Shown here: positions 1-8,713 of the stretch, in pieces
How the letters are laid out: each line of letters opens with the position of its first letter
Numbering within the stretch: the first letter of the stretch is position 1
Program-made: the position numbers and the translations under genes
Source of the DNA: Desulforhopalus singaporensis
GTDB lineage: Bacteria > Desulfobacterota > Desulfobulbia > Desulfobulbales > Desulfocapsaceae
NCBI RefSeq assembly: GCF_900104445.1
Contig: NZ_FNJI01000011.1
Location: 62,001-126,000 of the forward strand
DNA: 64,000 nucleotides
Direction: 5' to 3'
Notes under the pieces: model-generated
What the model was told of the DNA's origin: nothing
Databases searched by the model: none
What the model saw: only the letters and a program-made list of their open reading frames with translations

Positions 1-1348
1 TAAAGTAGGCACCCTTGGTCGGGTGGGTACCGGGATAGGTCCGGAAGCAGATGCCGTCCCCGTCCACATCGAGATACCTGCCCCATTTTTCATGCCGAGT
101 TTCCAGGTCTTCATAGCTCAGCACCTTGCCGCGGTCATATTTCCTGCTGTCGTCCCAGGAAAGGGGGCCGCAGACGTGATCGTTCATGCCGAGGTCGAGG
201 TCGCTCATTACGATAATCGGCGTCTGGAGCCGTTCGGCAAGATCAAAGGCGGCGGCTCCAAGCTCGAAACATTCACGCGGATCGCAGGGAAACAGCAGAA
301 CGTTCTTGGTATCCCCGTGCGAGGCATAGGCGCAGCTGAGCAGATCCGCCTGTTGCGTCCTGGTGGGCATGCCGGTGGACGGACCCGCCCGCTGGATATC
401 GACCACCACCACCGGAATTTCGGCAAAATAGGCAAGGCCCAGGAACTCGTTCATCAGGGAGATGCCCGGACCCGAGGTCGGGGTGAAGGAGCGGGAACCG
501 TTCCATGCAGCGCCTATGGCGATCCCTATGGCGGCCAGCTCATCCTCCGCCTGCAGGATGGCAACCTTGCTGCGGCCGGTATCCTTCTCGATCCTGAAGG
601 TCTTGCTGTACCGGTCGAACGCTTCGATCACCGAGGTGGAAGGGGTTATCGGGTACCAGCCGGCGACTGTCGCTCCGCCATATATAGCTCCAAGGGCAAA
701 GGCGGAGTTGCCGTCCATGAGAATGTCGTCTCCCAGCTTGTCCGTCTTGGTGATGGTAAGACCGCAGGTATCCTGGTAGTGCTCGCTGGCGTAATTGAAA
801 CCGATCTCAAGGGCCCTGATATTGGGTTCGGCAAGTTTGGGTTTCTTTTTAAACTGTCTGGTGACCGAATCGGTGAACAGGGCCAGCTCGATGTCGAGCA
901 GAAAAGCCAGGGCGCCGACGTATATGATATTTTTCAGGAGCTGTCTCAGCTTGGGGTTGCTGAACTCCTCACTGCACAGGCGGGTGAGGGGAATGCCGAT
1001 GACAATGACGTCGTCCCGCTGGAAGTCTTCGGGCAGCTGCTTGGATGAGTCGTAGAGATAATATCCCCCCGGAAGCAGGTCATGGTAATCTTTCTGCATG
1101 GTTTGGCCATTGATCGCCACGGTCATGTCGATCCCCCCCCGCCTGCCCAGAAATCCGTCGCCGCTGACCCGCACTTCATACCAGGTGGGGAGCCCCTGAA
1201 TGTTGGAGGGAAATATATTCTTTGGGCTTACCGGAACCCCGGCCCGGAATACCGCCCTGGCAAACAGGTTATTTGCACTGGCTGAACCGGAACCGTTGAC
1301 GTTGGCGAACCGAATGACAAAATCGTTGACGCTTTCAATCCTGTTCAT
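1..1348 (-). CDS. korA: 2-oxoacid:ferredoxin oxidoreductase, gamma-alpha fused subunit (partial)
   Basis: The frame reads leftward from ATG at 1348 and runs off the left edge, so the C-terminus is missing (449 codons present). Residues about 1-190 resemble the gamma domain of the family (early FANVNGSGSASANNLFARA), and the alpha (pyrimidine-binding) domain follows with YPITPSTSVIEAF and QAEDELAAIGIAIGAAWNG. This is the fused KorA type of 2-oxoglutarate/2-oxoacid:ferredoxin oxidoreductase, which oxidatively decarboxylates a 2-oxoacid to the acyl-CoA and passes electrons to ferredoxin. The TPP-binding beta subunit should lie just beyond the edge (inference). The start overlaps the end of the upstream Fe-S flavoprotein gene by 14 bases, which suggests coupled translation and a shared electron-transfer role. 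The exact 2-oxoacid cannot be read from sequence. Confidence 0.88.
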   Translation of the reverse strand, partial: MNRIESVNDFVIRFANVNGSGSASANNLFARAVFRAGVPVSPKNIFPSNIQGLPTWYEVRVSGDGFLGRRGGIDMTVAINGQTMQKDYHDLLPGGYYLYDSSKQLPEDFQRDDVIVIGIPLTRLCSEEFSNPKLRQLLKNIIYVGALAFLLDIELALFTDSVTRQFKKKPKLAEPNIRALEIGFNYASEHYQDTCGLTITKTDKLGDDILMDGNSAFALGAIYGGATVAGWYPITPSTSVIEAFDRYSKTFRIEKDTGRSKVAILQAEDELAAIGIAIGAAWNGSRSFTPTSGPGISLMNEFLGLAYFAEIPVVVVDIQRAGPSTGMPTRTQQADLLSCAYASHGDTKNVLLFPCDPRECFELGAAAFDLAERLQTPIIVMSDLDLGMNDHVCGPLSWDDSRKYDRGKVLSYEDLETRHEKWGRYLDVDGDGICFRTYPGTHPTKGAYF

Positions 1349-3128
1349 CTATCTTATCTCCAGCTTCTGCTGAGTTATACGTGTATTTTTTCATCTCCCA
1401 GGATGCGGTGGGGCATCGTTCGGCGCAGAGCCCACAGTGAAGGCAGACATTTTCGTCTTTTACCATAACCCTGCCGGTGGGCAGGATGTCGGAGACGTAG
1501 AGGGCCTGGGCGGGGTTGTCGGCGGCTACTGTCAGGTTCTGCCGCAACTCCTCCTCGCTTGCATTTTCTATAAAGTTAATGCACGATTCCGGACAGATGT
1601 CAACACAGGCGTCGCATTCGATACAGGTTGAGTGGTCAAAGACCGTCTGCACGTCACAGTTCAGGCAGCGAAAAGACTCCTGGTGGCCGGTTTTCTTGCT
1701 GAACCCCAGTTCGACCTCCACCAGCCTGTTTTTGAGCGATTTTACCCTGTCGACCGTGGGAACCGCATACCTCCTGTCTTCGGTGACCTTGGCGTCGTAC
1801 AGCCACTCCTGCATTCCCATCGTCTGGTTCAGCAGGCTGGTTTTCGGGGCGGGACGCCGGTGCAGGTCTTTGCCCCGGCAGAAAATATCGATCGATATCG
1901 CCGCTTCATGGCCATGGGCAACCGCGGTGATGACATTTCTAGGGCCAAAGGCCGCGTCGCCGCCGAAAAAGATATGGGGAACGGTCGACTGGTGGGTGAT
2001 CTTGTCCAGTTTCGGGGTGCCCCGTTCGTTCATCTCAATGCCGATATCCTCTTCAATATACGGAAAGGCGTTCATCTGCCCCACCGCCAGCAGCACCAGG
2101 TCGCAGGGGTAGAATACCGGGGGGGCATCAAGCGGGACAAGCTCTTTTTTGCCATCATTTGTGTAACGCACCTGAACTTTCTGGAAGTGCATCCCCACAA
2201 GCTTGCCGGCTTTGACGACGAATTCCACCGGGGAGTGGTTGTCTATTATCGGGATGCCTTCGTCGATCGCATCTTCGATTTCCCAGGGCGATGCCTTCAT
2301 CTGCTCCCGGGGGCTTCGCACCATGACCTTGACATCTTGCGCTCCAAGTCTTTTGGCCATCCTGCAGCAGTCCATGGCGGTATTACCGCCGCCAAGGACA
2401 AGAACCCGGTCCGGAGCGTTGGTGATATGACGATAGAGGATGGCCGCCAGCCACTGGATACCTATGAAAATCGAGGAATCCCCGGCCTCTCTTCCGGGCA
2501 GGTCGGGCAGATCGCGTCCCCTGGGGGCGCCGGTACCGATGAAGATGGCATCGTAATTTTTATCAATGATCTTTTTCAGCGAGTCGACATAGTGGTTGAA
2601 ATGGGTGTTGATCCCCATTTCGATGATCCTGTCGACCTCCTCGTTGAGGACTTTTTCCGGTAACCTGAAGGAGGGGACCTGGGTGCGGATAAATCCCCCG
2701 GCCTTGCTCTGGTCGTCGTAGAGGTCTATCTCGTATCCCAGAGGGAGCAGGTCGCGTGCAACCGTAAGCGACGCCGGTCCGCCGCCGACAAGGGCGATCT
2801 TCTTGCCGTTTTTCTTTTTTGGAATGGCGGGTACAAAGGAGGTGTCGCTGCTCTTGTAGTCATAAGTAACCCGTTTGAGTCGGCAGATGGCCACAGGGTT
2901 CTCCTCAACGCGTCCTCTGCGGCAGGCAGGTTCGCAGGGGCGGTCGCAGATGCGGCCGAGAACACCCGGGAATACATTGGAAATCCAGTTTACTTTGTAC
3001 GCTTCATCATATTTGCCTTGGGTAATAAGCCGCAGATATTCAGGCACCGGGGTGTGCGACGGGCAGGCGTACTGGCAGTCGATTACCTTGTGGAAATATT
3101 CCGGATTGTCGATGTTTGTAGGTTTCAA
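1335..3128 (-). CDS. GltD-like FAD/NAD(P) oxidoreductase with C-terminal 2[4Fe-4S] ferredoxin domain
   Basis: 597 aa. The N-terminus has the Cys cluster of glutamate-synthase small-subunit-like proteins (CQYAC near 18, then CDRPCEPAC and CRLKR near 60-85). A Rossmann FAD motif follows (VGGGPASLTVARDL, about 114) and a second nucleotide motif (VLGGGNTAMDCCRMAKRLGA, about 245). The C-terminus carries two classical CX2CX2CX3CP ferredoxin motifs (CIECDACVDICP and CLHCGLCAERCP). It is a cytoplasmic flavoprotein that can move electrons between NAD(P)H and ferredoxin-like carriers. The overlap with the 2-oxoacid oxidoreductase gene suggests it serves that complex rather than glutamate synthase (inference). 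The start is TTG, supported by GAGAGGAA about seven bases upstream. An AT-rich stretch at about 3190-3230 could hold its promoter, but no box is convincing. Confidence 0.85.
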   Translation of the reverse strand: MKPTNIDNPEYFHKVIDCQYACPSHTPVPEYLRLITQGKYDEAYKVNWISNVFPGVLGRICDRPCEPACRRGRVEENPVAICRLKRVTYDYKSSDTSFVPAIPKKKNGKKIALVGGGPASLTVARDLLPLGYEIDLYDDQSKAGGFIRTQVPSFRLPEKVLNEEVDRIIEMGINTHFNHYVDSLKKIIDKNYDAIFIGTGAPRGRDLPDLPGREAGDSSIFIGIQWLAAILYRHITNAPDRVLVLGGGNTAMDCCRMAKRLGAQDVKVMVRSPREQMKASPWEIEDAIDEGIPIIDNHSPVEFVVKAGKLVGMHFQKVQVRYTNDGKKELVPLDAPPVFYPCDLVLLAVGQMNAFPYIEEDIGIEMNERGTPKLDKITHQSTVPHIFFGGDAAFGPRNVITAVAHGHEAAISIDIFCRGKDLHRRPAPKTSLLNQTMGMQEWLYDAKVTEDRRYAVPTVDRVKSLKNRLVEVELGFSKKTGHQESFRCLNCDVQTVFDHSTCIECDACVDICPESCINFIENASEEELRQNLTVAADNPAQALYVSDILPTGRVMVKDENVCLHCGLCAERCPTASWEMKKYTYNSAEAGDKIDEQD

Positions 3129-3610
3129 GACAAATTCCTCTCTGTCGCTGGTGGGAGATCAAATGGAAATTTCGCCACTAAGGATATAAAATAGCTCCTT
3201 TAATTAAAAGTAAATTTTAATCTTTTCAAAGCAAGAAGAACATCACTGATTGCGGTTTGTACCAGCCTGCTTTGCAGGCACAGCTGTATATTCCCTCCGG
3301 CTGAAGAAGGCGGGGCATCATGGTGAGGCGTGGATGCGAAAGACTCTGGTGTCTCCCTGCGTGCCTTGACCGGTGATGCCAGCGGTTTCGGTATCCGTAC
3401 CCGGTACGGCTTGCGCGGAAGCGGCGGTGTTGTTCGGCAGCGGCAGCCGGGGGGCGCGGCCACGGCGATAAGGCCGGGTAGTTTTCGCCCGGCCAAACCG
3501 TTGGGCTGCATTTTTTTACTGCTGCTGGTAATGGAATCGGCCGTGCAGCTTGTGTCGACCGTGCGGTTTCTCCTTGGAGAAACCCGTGAGAAATCGGGTC
3601 TGGTCACATA
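3129..3610. other. Gap of about 480 bp without a convincing gene
   Basis: Open frames exist on both strands here, but they are rich in Arg, Pro and Gly, have no ribosome-binding site and no recognisable domain. The section contains an AT-rich promoter-like patch (about 3185-3235), a small CCTGC/GCAGG hairpin near 3266, and a perfect 20-base palindrome at 3565-3584. I see no RNA gene that I can name. Confidence 0.5.
3565..3584. repeat. Perfect 20-bp inverted repeat (9-bp arms, 2-base loop)
   Basis: GGTTTCTCC at 3565-3573 is followed by TT and then GGAGAAACC at 3576-3584. It lies just downstream of the small leftward gene ending at 3611. No T-run follows on either strand, so it does not look like an ordinary intrinsic terminator. 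It could be an operator or an RNA processing hairpin. Confidence 0.6.
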
Positions 3611-3814
3611 TCAGTGGGTATTGTAGGCCACCAGCCTGACGCAGAGTTTTTTCTCCAGGTTCCTGATTTTTGCCAGGTCATCGTCGGCCAGGTTTGCCGG
3701 GGAAGGCGGAGCGTAATAGGCCATAATCTGTTTGCCCGTCTCTTTTTCCAGTTGCTGAATAGCTTTGATGCCGTCTTCGTCGAGGTAGTTTGCTAAAGAG
3801 TGATCAAAATCCAT
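3611..3814 (-). CDS. Small acidic/helical protein of unknown function (67 aa)
   Basis: The frame encodes a compact protein (MDFDHSLANYLDEDGIKAI...) with no Cys-rich or membrane segment; two predicted amphipathic stretches are rich in Asp, Glu, Lys and Leu. The ATG at 3814 is preceded by AGGAGA with about six bases of spacing, which is a good reason to accept such a short frame. It stands alone between the flavoprotein operon and panC, both on the same strand. I do not recognise a family; similar short proteins may exist in related sulfate reducers, but that needs a database search. Confidence 0.6.
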   Translation of the reverse strand: MDFDHSLANYLDEDGIKAIQQLEKETGKQIMAYYAPPSPANLADDDLAKIRNLEKKLCVRLVAYNTH

Positions 3815-3947
3815 GGTTTGTCTCCTAGAATAAGGTTCATGAGATAATTGCCCACTAAAATCTTATAACCACGGACAGACCAAAATCAAGCTATATGTTA
3901 GTTTGTCCAAAAGGCCGCCGGTTGAAAAAAAACTGGCATCCCGGCAA

Positions 3948-3987
3948 AAAAAAAAAGAAGGCCCCACGGCGGTGCGGTGGAGCCTTC
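3948..3987 (-). terminator. Intrinsic terminator after panC
   Basis: Read leftward, GAAGGC...GCCTTC closes a GC-rich hairpin with inner CCAC/GTGG pairing, followed by a run of about ten T. It begins about 30 bases after the panC stop. Confidence 0.85.
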
Positions 3988-4015
3988 TTTGGTGGTCGGG
4001 GGTAAAAACGTCCTG

Positions 4016-4867
4016 TTACCCCTGGCGGTTGAGAACGGTGTTGTCGATCAGCCGTATTTTGTTGAGGTTCACGGCAATTGCCAGCAGGGCCGAATCCTCT
4101 ATCGATGAAACGGGGTCCATGGTTTCGGTGTCGCAGATGGAGACGTAGTCGATGGTATTTTCGGCAAACTCGGAAAGTATCGCCGTTACCTGCTGGATTA
4201 TGGAGGTCGCATCCGTTGTCCCGTCTGCCACCATCTGTCTTGCGTGTTGTATCGATCTCGACAGACTGAGAGCCGCTTTTCGCTGGTGATCCTTGAGATA
4301 GGCATTTCTTGAGCTCATGGCGAGTCCGTCCGGCTCGCGAACTATGGGCCCGCCCATAACCTCTATGTCGAACTTGAGATCCTTCACCATTCTCCTGATG
4401 GTAGCCAGTTGCTGAAAATCTTTTTCGCCGAATACCGCGACATGGGGTTTGACGATATGGAACAGCTGCGTCACTACCGTCGTAATGCCTTTGAAAAATA
4501 CCGGTCTGGACAGACCACACAAGTGGTTGGGCAGATGGGCAAGTTCGACATAGGACTGGTAGCCGTCGGGGTAGATTGTATCGGCTGACGGCAGAAACAC
4601 CACGTCGACACCTTTTTCCCTGGCAAGCTCGATGTCTTTTCCCTCGTTTCGCGGATAGGAGTCCAGATCTTCATTGGGGCCGAACTGGGCCGGGTTTACG
4701 AAAATACTGAGAACGACTGTGTCGCAATTTTCGCCGGCTATATCTACAAGAGACAGATGCCCCTGGTGGAGATAACCCATGGTGGGAACAAAGCCAATTT
4801 TTTTGCTATCTGCCCGCAGCTGATCTGCATACTGCTGCATTTCTGTTATGGATTCGATGATCTTAAT
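4016..4867 (-). CDS. panC: Pantothenate synthetase (pantoate-beta-alanine ligase)
   Basis: PanC condenses pantoate with beta-alanine using ATP, the last step of vitamin B5 synthesis. Family motifs are clear: FVPTMGYLHQGHLSLV (the HxGH nucleotidyl-transferase signature), VVLSIFVNPAQFGPNEDL, GEKDFQQL, and REPDGLAMSSRNAYL. The first ATG in frame (4840) would leave the protein short of the usual N-terminal strand. Nine codons upstream, after an in-frame stop, lies ATT AAG ATC ATC GAA, encoding xKIIESITEM, which matches the usual start of PanC. It is preceded by GAGGTG about five bases away. No ATG, GTG or TTG is available in that stretch, so I place the start at ATT 4867 (283 aa). The conventional alternative is ATG 4840 (274 aa). 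It appears monocistronic. Confidence 0.9.
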   Translation of the reverse strand: MKIIESITEMQQYADQLRADSKKIGFVPTMGYLHQGHLSLVDIAGENCDTVVLSIFVNPAQFGPNEDLDSYPRNEGKDIELAREKGVDVVFLPSADTIYPDGYQSYVELAHLPNHLCGLSRPVFFKGITTVVTQLFHIVKPHVAVFGEKDFQQLATIRRMVKDLKFDIEVMGGPIVREPDGLAMSSRNAYLKDHQRKAALSLSRSIQHARQMVADGTTDATSIIQQVTAILSEFAENTIDYVSICDTETMDPVSSIEDSALLAIAVNLNKIRLIDNTVLNRQG

Positions 4868-4956
4868 CTCAGCACCTCATTTGTGTAGTTTGACAAAAAA
4901 CGATATCTAGCAGGTAGCACCATTTTTCACCAAAATAACAAAAAACACAAGCCGGG

Positions 4957-5004
4957 AAAACCGCCTCGGCAGCGGGGACGTCGTTTTACCCCGTCCGCCG
5001 AGGC
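4957..5004 (-). terminator. Intrinsic terminator after thiC
   Basis: Read leftward, GCCTCGGC...GCCGAGGC forms a very GC-rich stem with an inner GACGGGG/CCCCGTC-like pairing, followed by GGTTTT and, further on, TTTTTTG. It ends the thiamine operon. Confidence 0.7.
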
Positions 5005-5022
5005 ACAACCCCGGCGGCCCCG

Positions 5023-6312
5023 TTATGCCTTTTCAAGAATCGCCCTGCTCCTTTTTACCGCACAGAGGTCGCCGCACATGGTGCAGACATCACTGTCGAT
5101 AGGCTGTGAGGATTCCCGGTAGGCTTTTGCCTTTTCCGGGTCGATTGCAAGATCAAACATTTTTTTCCAGTCCAGCTCCTTGCGGGCGTGGCTCATTTTA
5201 TTGTCCCACTCGATCGCTCCGGGAATACCCTTGGCAACATCGGCTGCGTGGGCGGCAATCCGCGAAGCGATAATCCCCTCTTTCATGTCGTCCATGTCGG
5301 GGAGACGAAGGTGCTCGGCCGGGGTCACGTAGCAGAGAAAGTCCGCCCCGTTTGCCGCGGCAAGAGCGCCGCCGATAGCCGAGGTAATGTGGTCGTATCC
5401 TGGTGCCACATCGGTCACAAGAGGTCCCAATACATAAAAAGGGGCGCCGTGGCACAGTTTCTTTTCCAGCTGCATATTGGAAACCACTTCATTGAGCGGT
5501 ACATGTCCCGGGCCTTCGATCATTACCTGGACTTCCGCCGCCCATGCGCGCTTGGTCAGCTCGCCCAGGACTATCAGCTCCTGGATTTGCGCAGCATCGG
5601 TGGCGTCGTGAAGACTTCCCGGTCTGAGTCCGTCTCCCAGGCTGAGGGTAATATCGAACTGGCTGCAGATGTCGAGCAGCCGGTCGAAATGGGTGAAAAA
5701 CGGGTTGTCGCAATCGTTCCTGTGCATCCAGTCGAGCAGCAGGGAGCCGCCGCGGCTTACCACGTTGGTGAGCCGCGGGTTGTTCTTGAGCCGCTCCACC
5801 GCCGACTGGTTAAGGCCTGCATGGATGGTCAAAAAATCGACGCCGTCTTCGGCATGCATCCGGACCACATCGAAAAAGTCGTCTACGGTTATAGCTCCTA
5901 CGTCCTTACCGTAGCGGGCAACGGCATCGTACACCGGGACGGTGCCGATCATAACAGGCGAAATTTCAACGGTTTTCCTCCGAAAAGTCCGGGTGTCGCC
6001 AAAGGTTGAAAGGTCCATGATCGCGTCGGCTTTCAGTTCGATCGAACGGCGGACCTTGTTGAGTTCTGATTCAACATGGCAGCAGTCTTCGGAGACCCCG
6101 AGATTGACATTGATTTTTGTCCTGAGTCCGGTGCCGATTCCTGCCCCGAGAAGGCTGCTATGGTTGCGGTTGGCAGGTATTGCGATCTGTCCTGCCGCCA
6201 CTTTTTCAAGCAGGCTGGTCTCGTCTATGGACTCGGTGGCGAGAATGTTCTTCATCTGGGGGGTCACGATGCCCTTCCGGGCGGCATCTTTCTGGGTTGT
6301 ATAGGTACTCAC
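5023..6312 (-). CDS. thiC: Phosphomethylpyrimidine synthase ThiC
   Basis: ThiC is a radical-SAM-type enzyme that rearranges aminoimidazole ribotide to hydroxymethylpyrimidine phosphate. The protein is the short bacterial/archaeal type (about 430 aa). Visible family segments are [50 protein letters not shown] and [14 protein letters not shown]. The C-terminal cluster is CTMCGDLC, a CX2CX3C spacing rather than the CX2CX4C of the long E. coli form. I chose GTG at 6312 because GGAGAA lies eight bases upstream; a longer frame from 6372 lacks such a site. It is the last gene of the operon, 72 bases after thiE, and is controlled by the upstream TPP riboswitch. Confidence 0.95.
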   Translation of the reverse strand: MSTYTTQKDAARKGIVTPQMKNILATESIDETSLLEKVAAGQIAIPANRNHSSLLGAGIGTGLRTKINVNLGVSEDCCHVESELNKVRRSIELKADAIMDLSTFGDTRTFRRKTVEISPVMIGTVPVYDAVARYGKDVGAITVDDFFDVVRMHAEDGVDFLTIHAGLNQSAVERLKNNPRLTNVVSRGGSLLLDWMHRNDCDNPFFTHFDRLLDICSQFDITLSLGDGLRPGSLHDATDAAQIQELIVLGELTKRAWAAEVQVMIEGPGHVPLNEVVSNMQLEKKLCHGAPFYVLGPLVTDVAPGYDHITSAIGGALAAANGADFLCYVTPAEHLRLPDMDDMKEGIIASRIAAHAADVAKGIPGAIEWDNKMSHARKELDWKKMFDLAIDPEKAKAYRESSQPIDSDVCTMCGDLCAVKRSRAILEKA

Positions 6313-6384
6313 GATATATTCTCCACTGATAAGATTTACAGCTGATCGGCTGTTGGAACTTCGCTTTTTCACAAGCGAAAACGG

Positions 6385-7029
6385 TTATGATAACATCGCT
6401 TTTGCAAGCGAGGTCACTGTCTTGCTGATATCGTCTGCTCCGACTATTTCCGTCACCAGGCAGACGGTCTTTGCACCGCGTTTTACTACTTCTGTTATGT
6501 TGTGTTCTTTTATTCCGCCGATTGCGGCGAAGGGCAGGGGGCAGTTTGTTGCCACATATTCCAGGTACTCCAGCCCCACGGGATCGACCACGTTTTCCTT
6601 GGTCCGGGTCGCGTAGATGGGACCCACCCCTATATAGTCGGCGCCCGCTTCCTCCGCACCTGCCACCTGTTCCGGCGAATGGGTGGAAAGGCCTATTATC
6701 TTGTCGGGTCCCAGGAGTTTGCGCACCTCTTTAACCCCAAGGTCCTCCTGTCCGACGTGGACCCCGTCCGCGTCGACCAGAAGTGCGATATCGACAAAAT
6801 CGTTGACGATGAAAACAACACCGCTGTCCCGTGTGATTTCCCTGATTGCGTAACACTCGTCAAGGATCTCACGGTAGTCCTTCAGGTGTCGTTTTTCCCG
6901 GTACTGGACAGTAGTCACTCCGCCGTCGATCATCGCTCTGACGACCTCCGTGTTGGAGCGGCCACGGGAAAATTTTTCAGCAGTTATGCCGTATATTCCC
7001 TGGGGCAGGGATGGTTTGTTGTCAGTCAT
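6385..7029 (-). CDS. thiE: Thiamine-phosphate synthase ThiE
   Basis: ThiE joins hydroxymethylpyrimidine diphosphate and thiazole phosphate to thiamine phosphate. The TIM-barrel signatures are present: TTVQYREKRHLKDYREI, FIVNDFVDIALLVDADGVHVGQEDL, STHSPEQVAGAEEAGADYIGVGPI and PFAAIGGI. Its 214 aa is the usual length. The start overlaps the thiF stop by eight bases, so translation is probably coupled. HMP-phosphate kinase (ThiD) is not in this cluster and must be elsewhere. Confidence 0.95.
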   Translation of the reverse strand: MTDNKPSLPQGIYGITAEKFSRGRSNTEVVRAMIDGGVTTVQYREKRHLKDYREILDECYAIREITRDSGVVFIVNDFVDIALLVDADGVHVGQEDLGVKEVRKLLGPDKIIGLSTHSPEQVAGAEEAGADYIGVGPIYATRTKENVVDPVGLEYLEYVATNCPLPFAAIGGIKEHNITEVVKRGAKTVCLVTEIVGADDISKTVTSLAKAMLS

Positions 7030-7558
7030 TGTATCCCCCGTAGGTTAAGACTATTTCCGCCATTTTTGCCGCCACCGCCGCCACCTTGCAGCAAAAAAGC
7101 GGGTGGTCGTGAATATCTCTTGTGAAATCACCGACCACGAAACAGTTGCCTATTTTTCTGGTGGTGATGGCGTCAAGCTCGAGCCCGGCGATACCGCATG
7201 CCGAAACCGTCAATTTCTTGAGCGGTCCGAGCAGCTCAAGGACCATTTTTTTGTCTTCGCTCCTGTCAAATCCCTCAACAATGATATCGCAGTCACCAAA
7301 GAGCGTTTCGAGGTTGCCGTTGTCAAGTCTGGTGCAGCGGGTAACCAGGTTGACACCGGGATCTATCCTTTTGAGATTGGCTGCAAGCATTTCAACCTTG
7401 GGCTTTCCTATCTGGTCGGCAAAATAGAACTGACGGTTTAGGTTCGATGGTTCGACCAGGTCGAAATCGATCAGCGTAAGATCGGTGACCCCGCTGCGCA
7501 CCAGGTTTACAGCAACGTTTGAACCAATGCCTCCTACACCTGCAATTCCCGTTCTCAT
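7022..7558 (-). CDS. thiF: ThiS adenylyltransferase ThiF (short type)
   Basis: This E1-like enzyme adenylates the C-terminal Gly of ThiS before sulfur transfer. The Rossmann ATP-binding loop GIAGVGGIGSNVAVNLVRSG is at the very N-terminus, followed by LIDFDLVEPSNLNRQFYF and the helix carrying DIIVEGFDRSEDK. Translation from ATG 7558 gives 178 aa and a four-base ATGA overlap with the thiH stop, so I prefer it to the slightly longer frame at 7573. It lacks the C-terminal CxxC zinc pair of long ThiF/MoeB proteins, as expected for the short group found beside ThiH in anaerobes. Confidence 0.9.
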   Translation of the reverse strand: MRTGIAGVGGIGSNVAVNLVRSGVTDLTLIDFDLVEPSNLNRQFYFADQIGKPKVEMLAANLKRIDPGVNLVTRCTRLDNGNLETLFGDCDIIVEGFDRSEDKKMVLELLGPLKKLTVSACGIAGLELDAITTRKIGNCFVVGDFTRDIHDHPLFCCKVAAVAAKMAEIVLTYGGYND

Positions 7559-8664
7559 CGGATGTCGTCCCAATCTTTGTAGACGGGCTGGTATCCCTGT
7601 TGCCGTATGGCTGTTGCGACTTCGGCGACGCTGCGCTCATCGGTGATCTCGAACTGGGGTGTGTCGCTGCTGTCTGCCTTGCTGTATCCGCCTACGGTGG
7701 TGCAGACCCCGGCGGAAAAACGGGTCGCTCCCAGCCGGGTGAGGTTATCGCGCATGGCGCTGCTCTCCCTGGTCGAGACCGTGATTCCGGCCCTTGGCAA
7801 AAACAGCCGGAACGCCATCAGGTACTGGACAAACAGTTTGTCATTCACCGAAAAGGGAGGGTTGTAGTCGCACTCCGCTTCGTTGAACCTGGGCAGGGAG
7901 ACGGCCACTTCGGTGTCGAGAAACTGCTGTTCCAGATATGCGGCGTGAAGACCGGTGAAGAAGAAGTCTCTCCTGCTCTCGGCAAGGCCGAGCAGAGCGC
8001 CGATATTAACGGTGCGGAAACCGGCGCGGGCTCCCCGTTCGGGGCCGTCGAGCCTGAACCGGAAATCTTTTTTCCTGCCGGCAAGGTGTACCTTCCGGTA
8101 TGTCTCCTGGTCGTAGGTTTCCTGGAACAGGGTGAGTCCGTCCACTCCTTCGCGGTACAGCAGGCGGTATTCTTCCTCTTCCATGGGAAATATTTCGATC
8201 GCCACCGACGCAAAGTATTTTTTCAGGCAGCGGACGGTGTCGACCAGATAGTCGATGGGTGTTGCCTGCAGCGATTCGCCGGTGAGCAGCAGCACGTGCT
8301 GCATTCCCGTCCGTGACAGCGCCGCTGCCTCCTCTTCGATCTCTGCAAGGGTCAGGGTCCGTCTCTTGATCTCGTTGGTATGGTTGAACCCGCAGTAGAT
8401 ACAGTTATTGGAGCAGTGGTTCGAGATGTAGAGCGGGGTGAACAGCTGAATGGTCTTGCCAAAATACTGTACCGTCAGCTGGTGGGCTCTTTGGGCGATC
8501 AGTTCCAGGTGGTTGGCGGCGACAGGGGACAGCAGAGCCAGAAAGTCGGCGGGACGCAGCTTATCCAGCGTCACTATGCGCGCTATATCCGCATCGGTGA
8601 CTGTGGCGAAATAGTCATCGAATGAAAAGTCTTGATATTGCGTTAATACTTCAAAAAAAGACAT
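7555..8664 (-). CDS. thiH: 2-iminoacetate synthase ThiH (radical SAM tyrosine lyase)
   Basis: ThiH cleaves tyrosine to dehydroglycine, the anaerobic source of the thiazole C-N unit. The radical SAM motif CSNNCIYCGF (CX3CX2C) is near residue 85, after LFTPLYISNH. Further family blocks are MQHVLLLTGES, VAIEIFPMEEEEYRLL, GLTLFQETYDQETYRKVH and NIGALLGL. I chose ATG 8664 (369 aa) because AAGGAGG lies five bases before it; an upstream TTG at 8682 falls inside that region and is less likely. The presence of ThiH rather than glycine oxidase ThiO fits an anaerobe. Confidence 0.95.
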   Translation of the reverse strand: MSFFEVLTQYQDFSFDDYFATVTDADIARIVTLDKLRPADFLALLSPVAANHLELIAQRAHQLTVQYFGKTIQLFTPLYISNHCSNNCIYCGFNHTNEIKRRTLTLAEIEEEAAALSRTGMQHVLLLTGESLQATPIDYLVDTVRCLKKYFASVAIEIFPMEEEEYRLLYREGVDGLTLFQETYDQETYRKVHLAGRKKDFRFRLDGPERGARAGFRTVNIGALLGLAESRRDFFFTGLHAAYLEQQFLDTEVAVSLPRFNEAECDYNPPFSVNDKLFVQYLMAFRLFLPRAGITVSTRESSAMRDNLTRLGATRFSAGVCTTVGGYSKADSSDTPQFEITDERSVAEVATAIRQQGYQPVYKDWDDIR

Positions 8665-8713
8665 GTTTTCCTCCTTGGACAAAGCCGTTGTCTCGGCTAT
8701 TGTCCGGAAAATC

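Noticed and set aside
23-1048. Long rightward open frame of 341 codons
   Set aside because: It is antisense to the 2-oxoacid oxidoreductase gene, whose leftward translation shows clear family motifs.
3200-3626. Open frames on both strands in the gap after the flavoprotein gene
   Set aside because: No ribosome-binding site, very Arg/Pro/Gly-rich composition and no recognisable domain.
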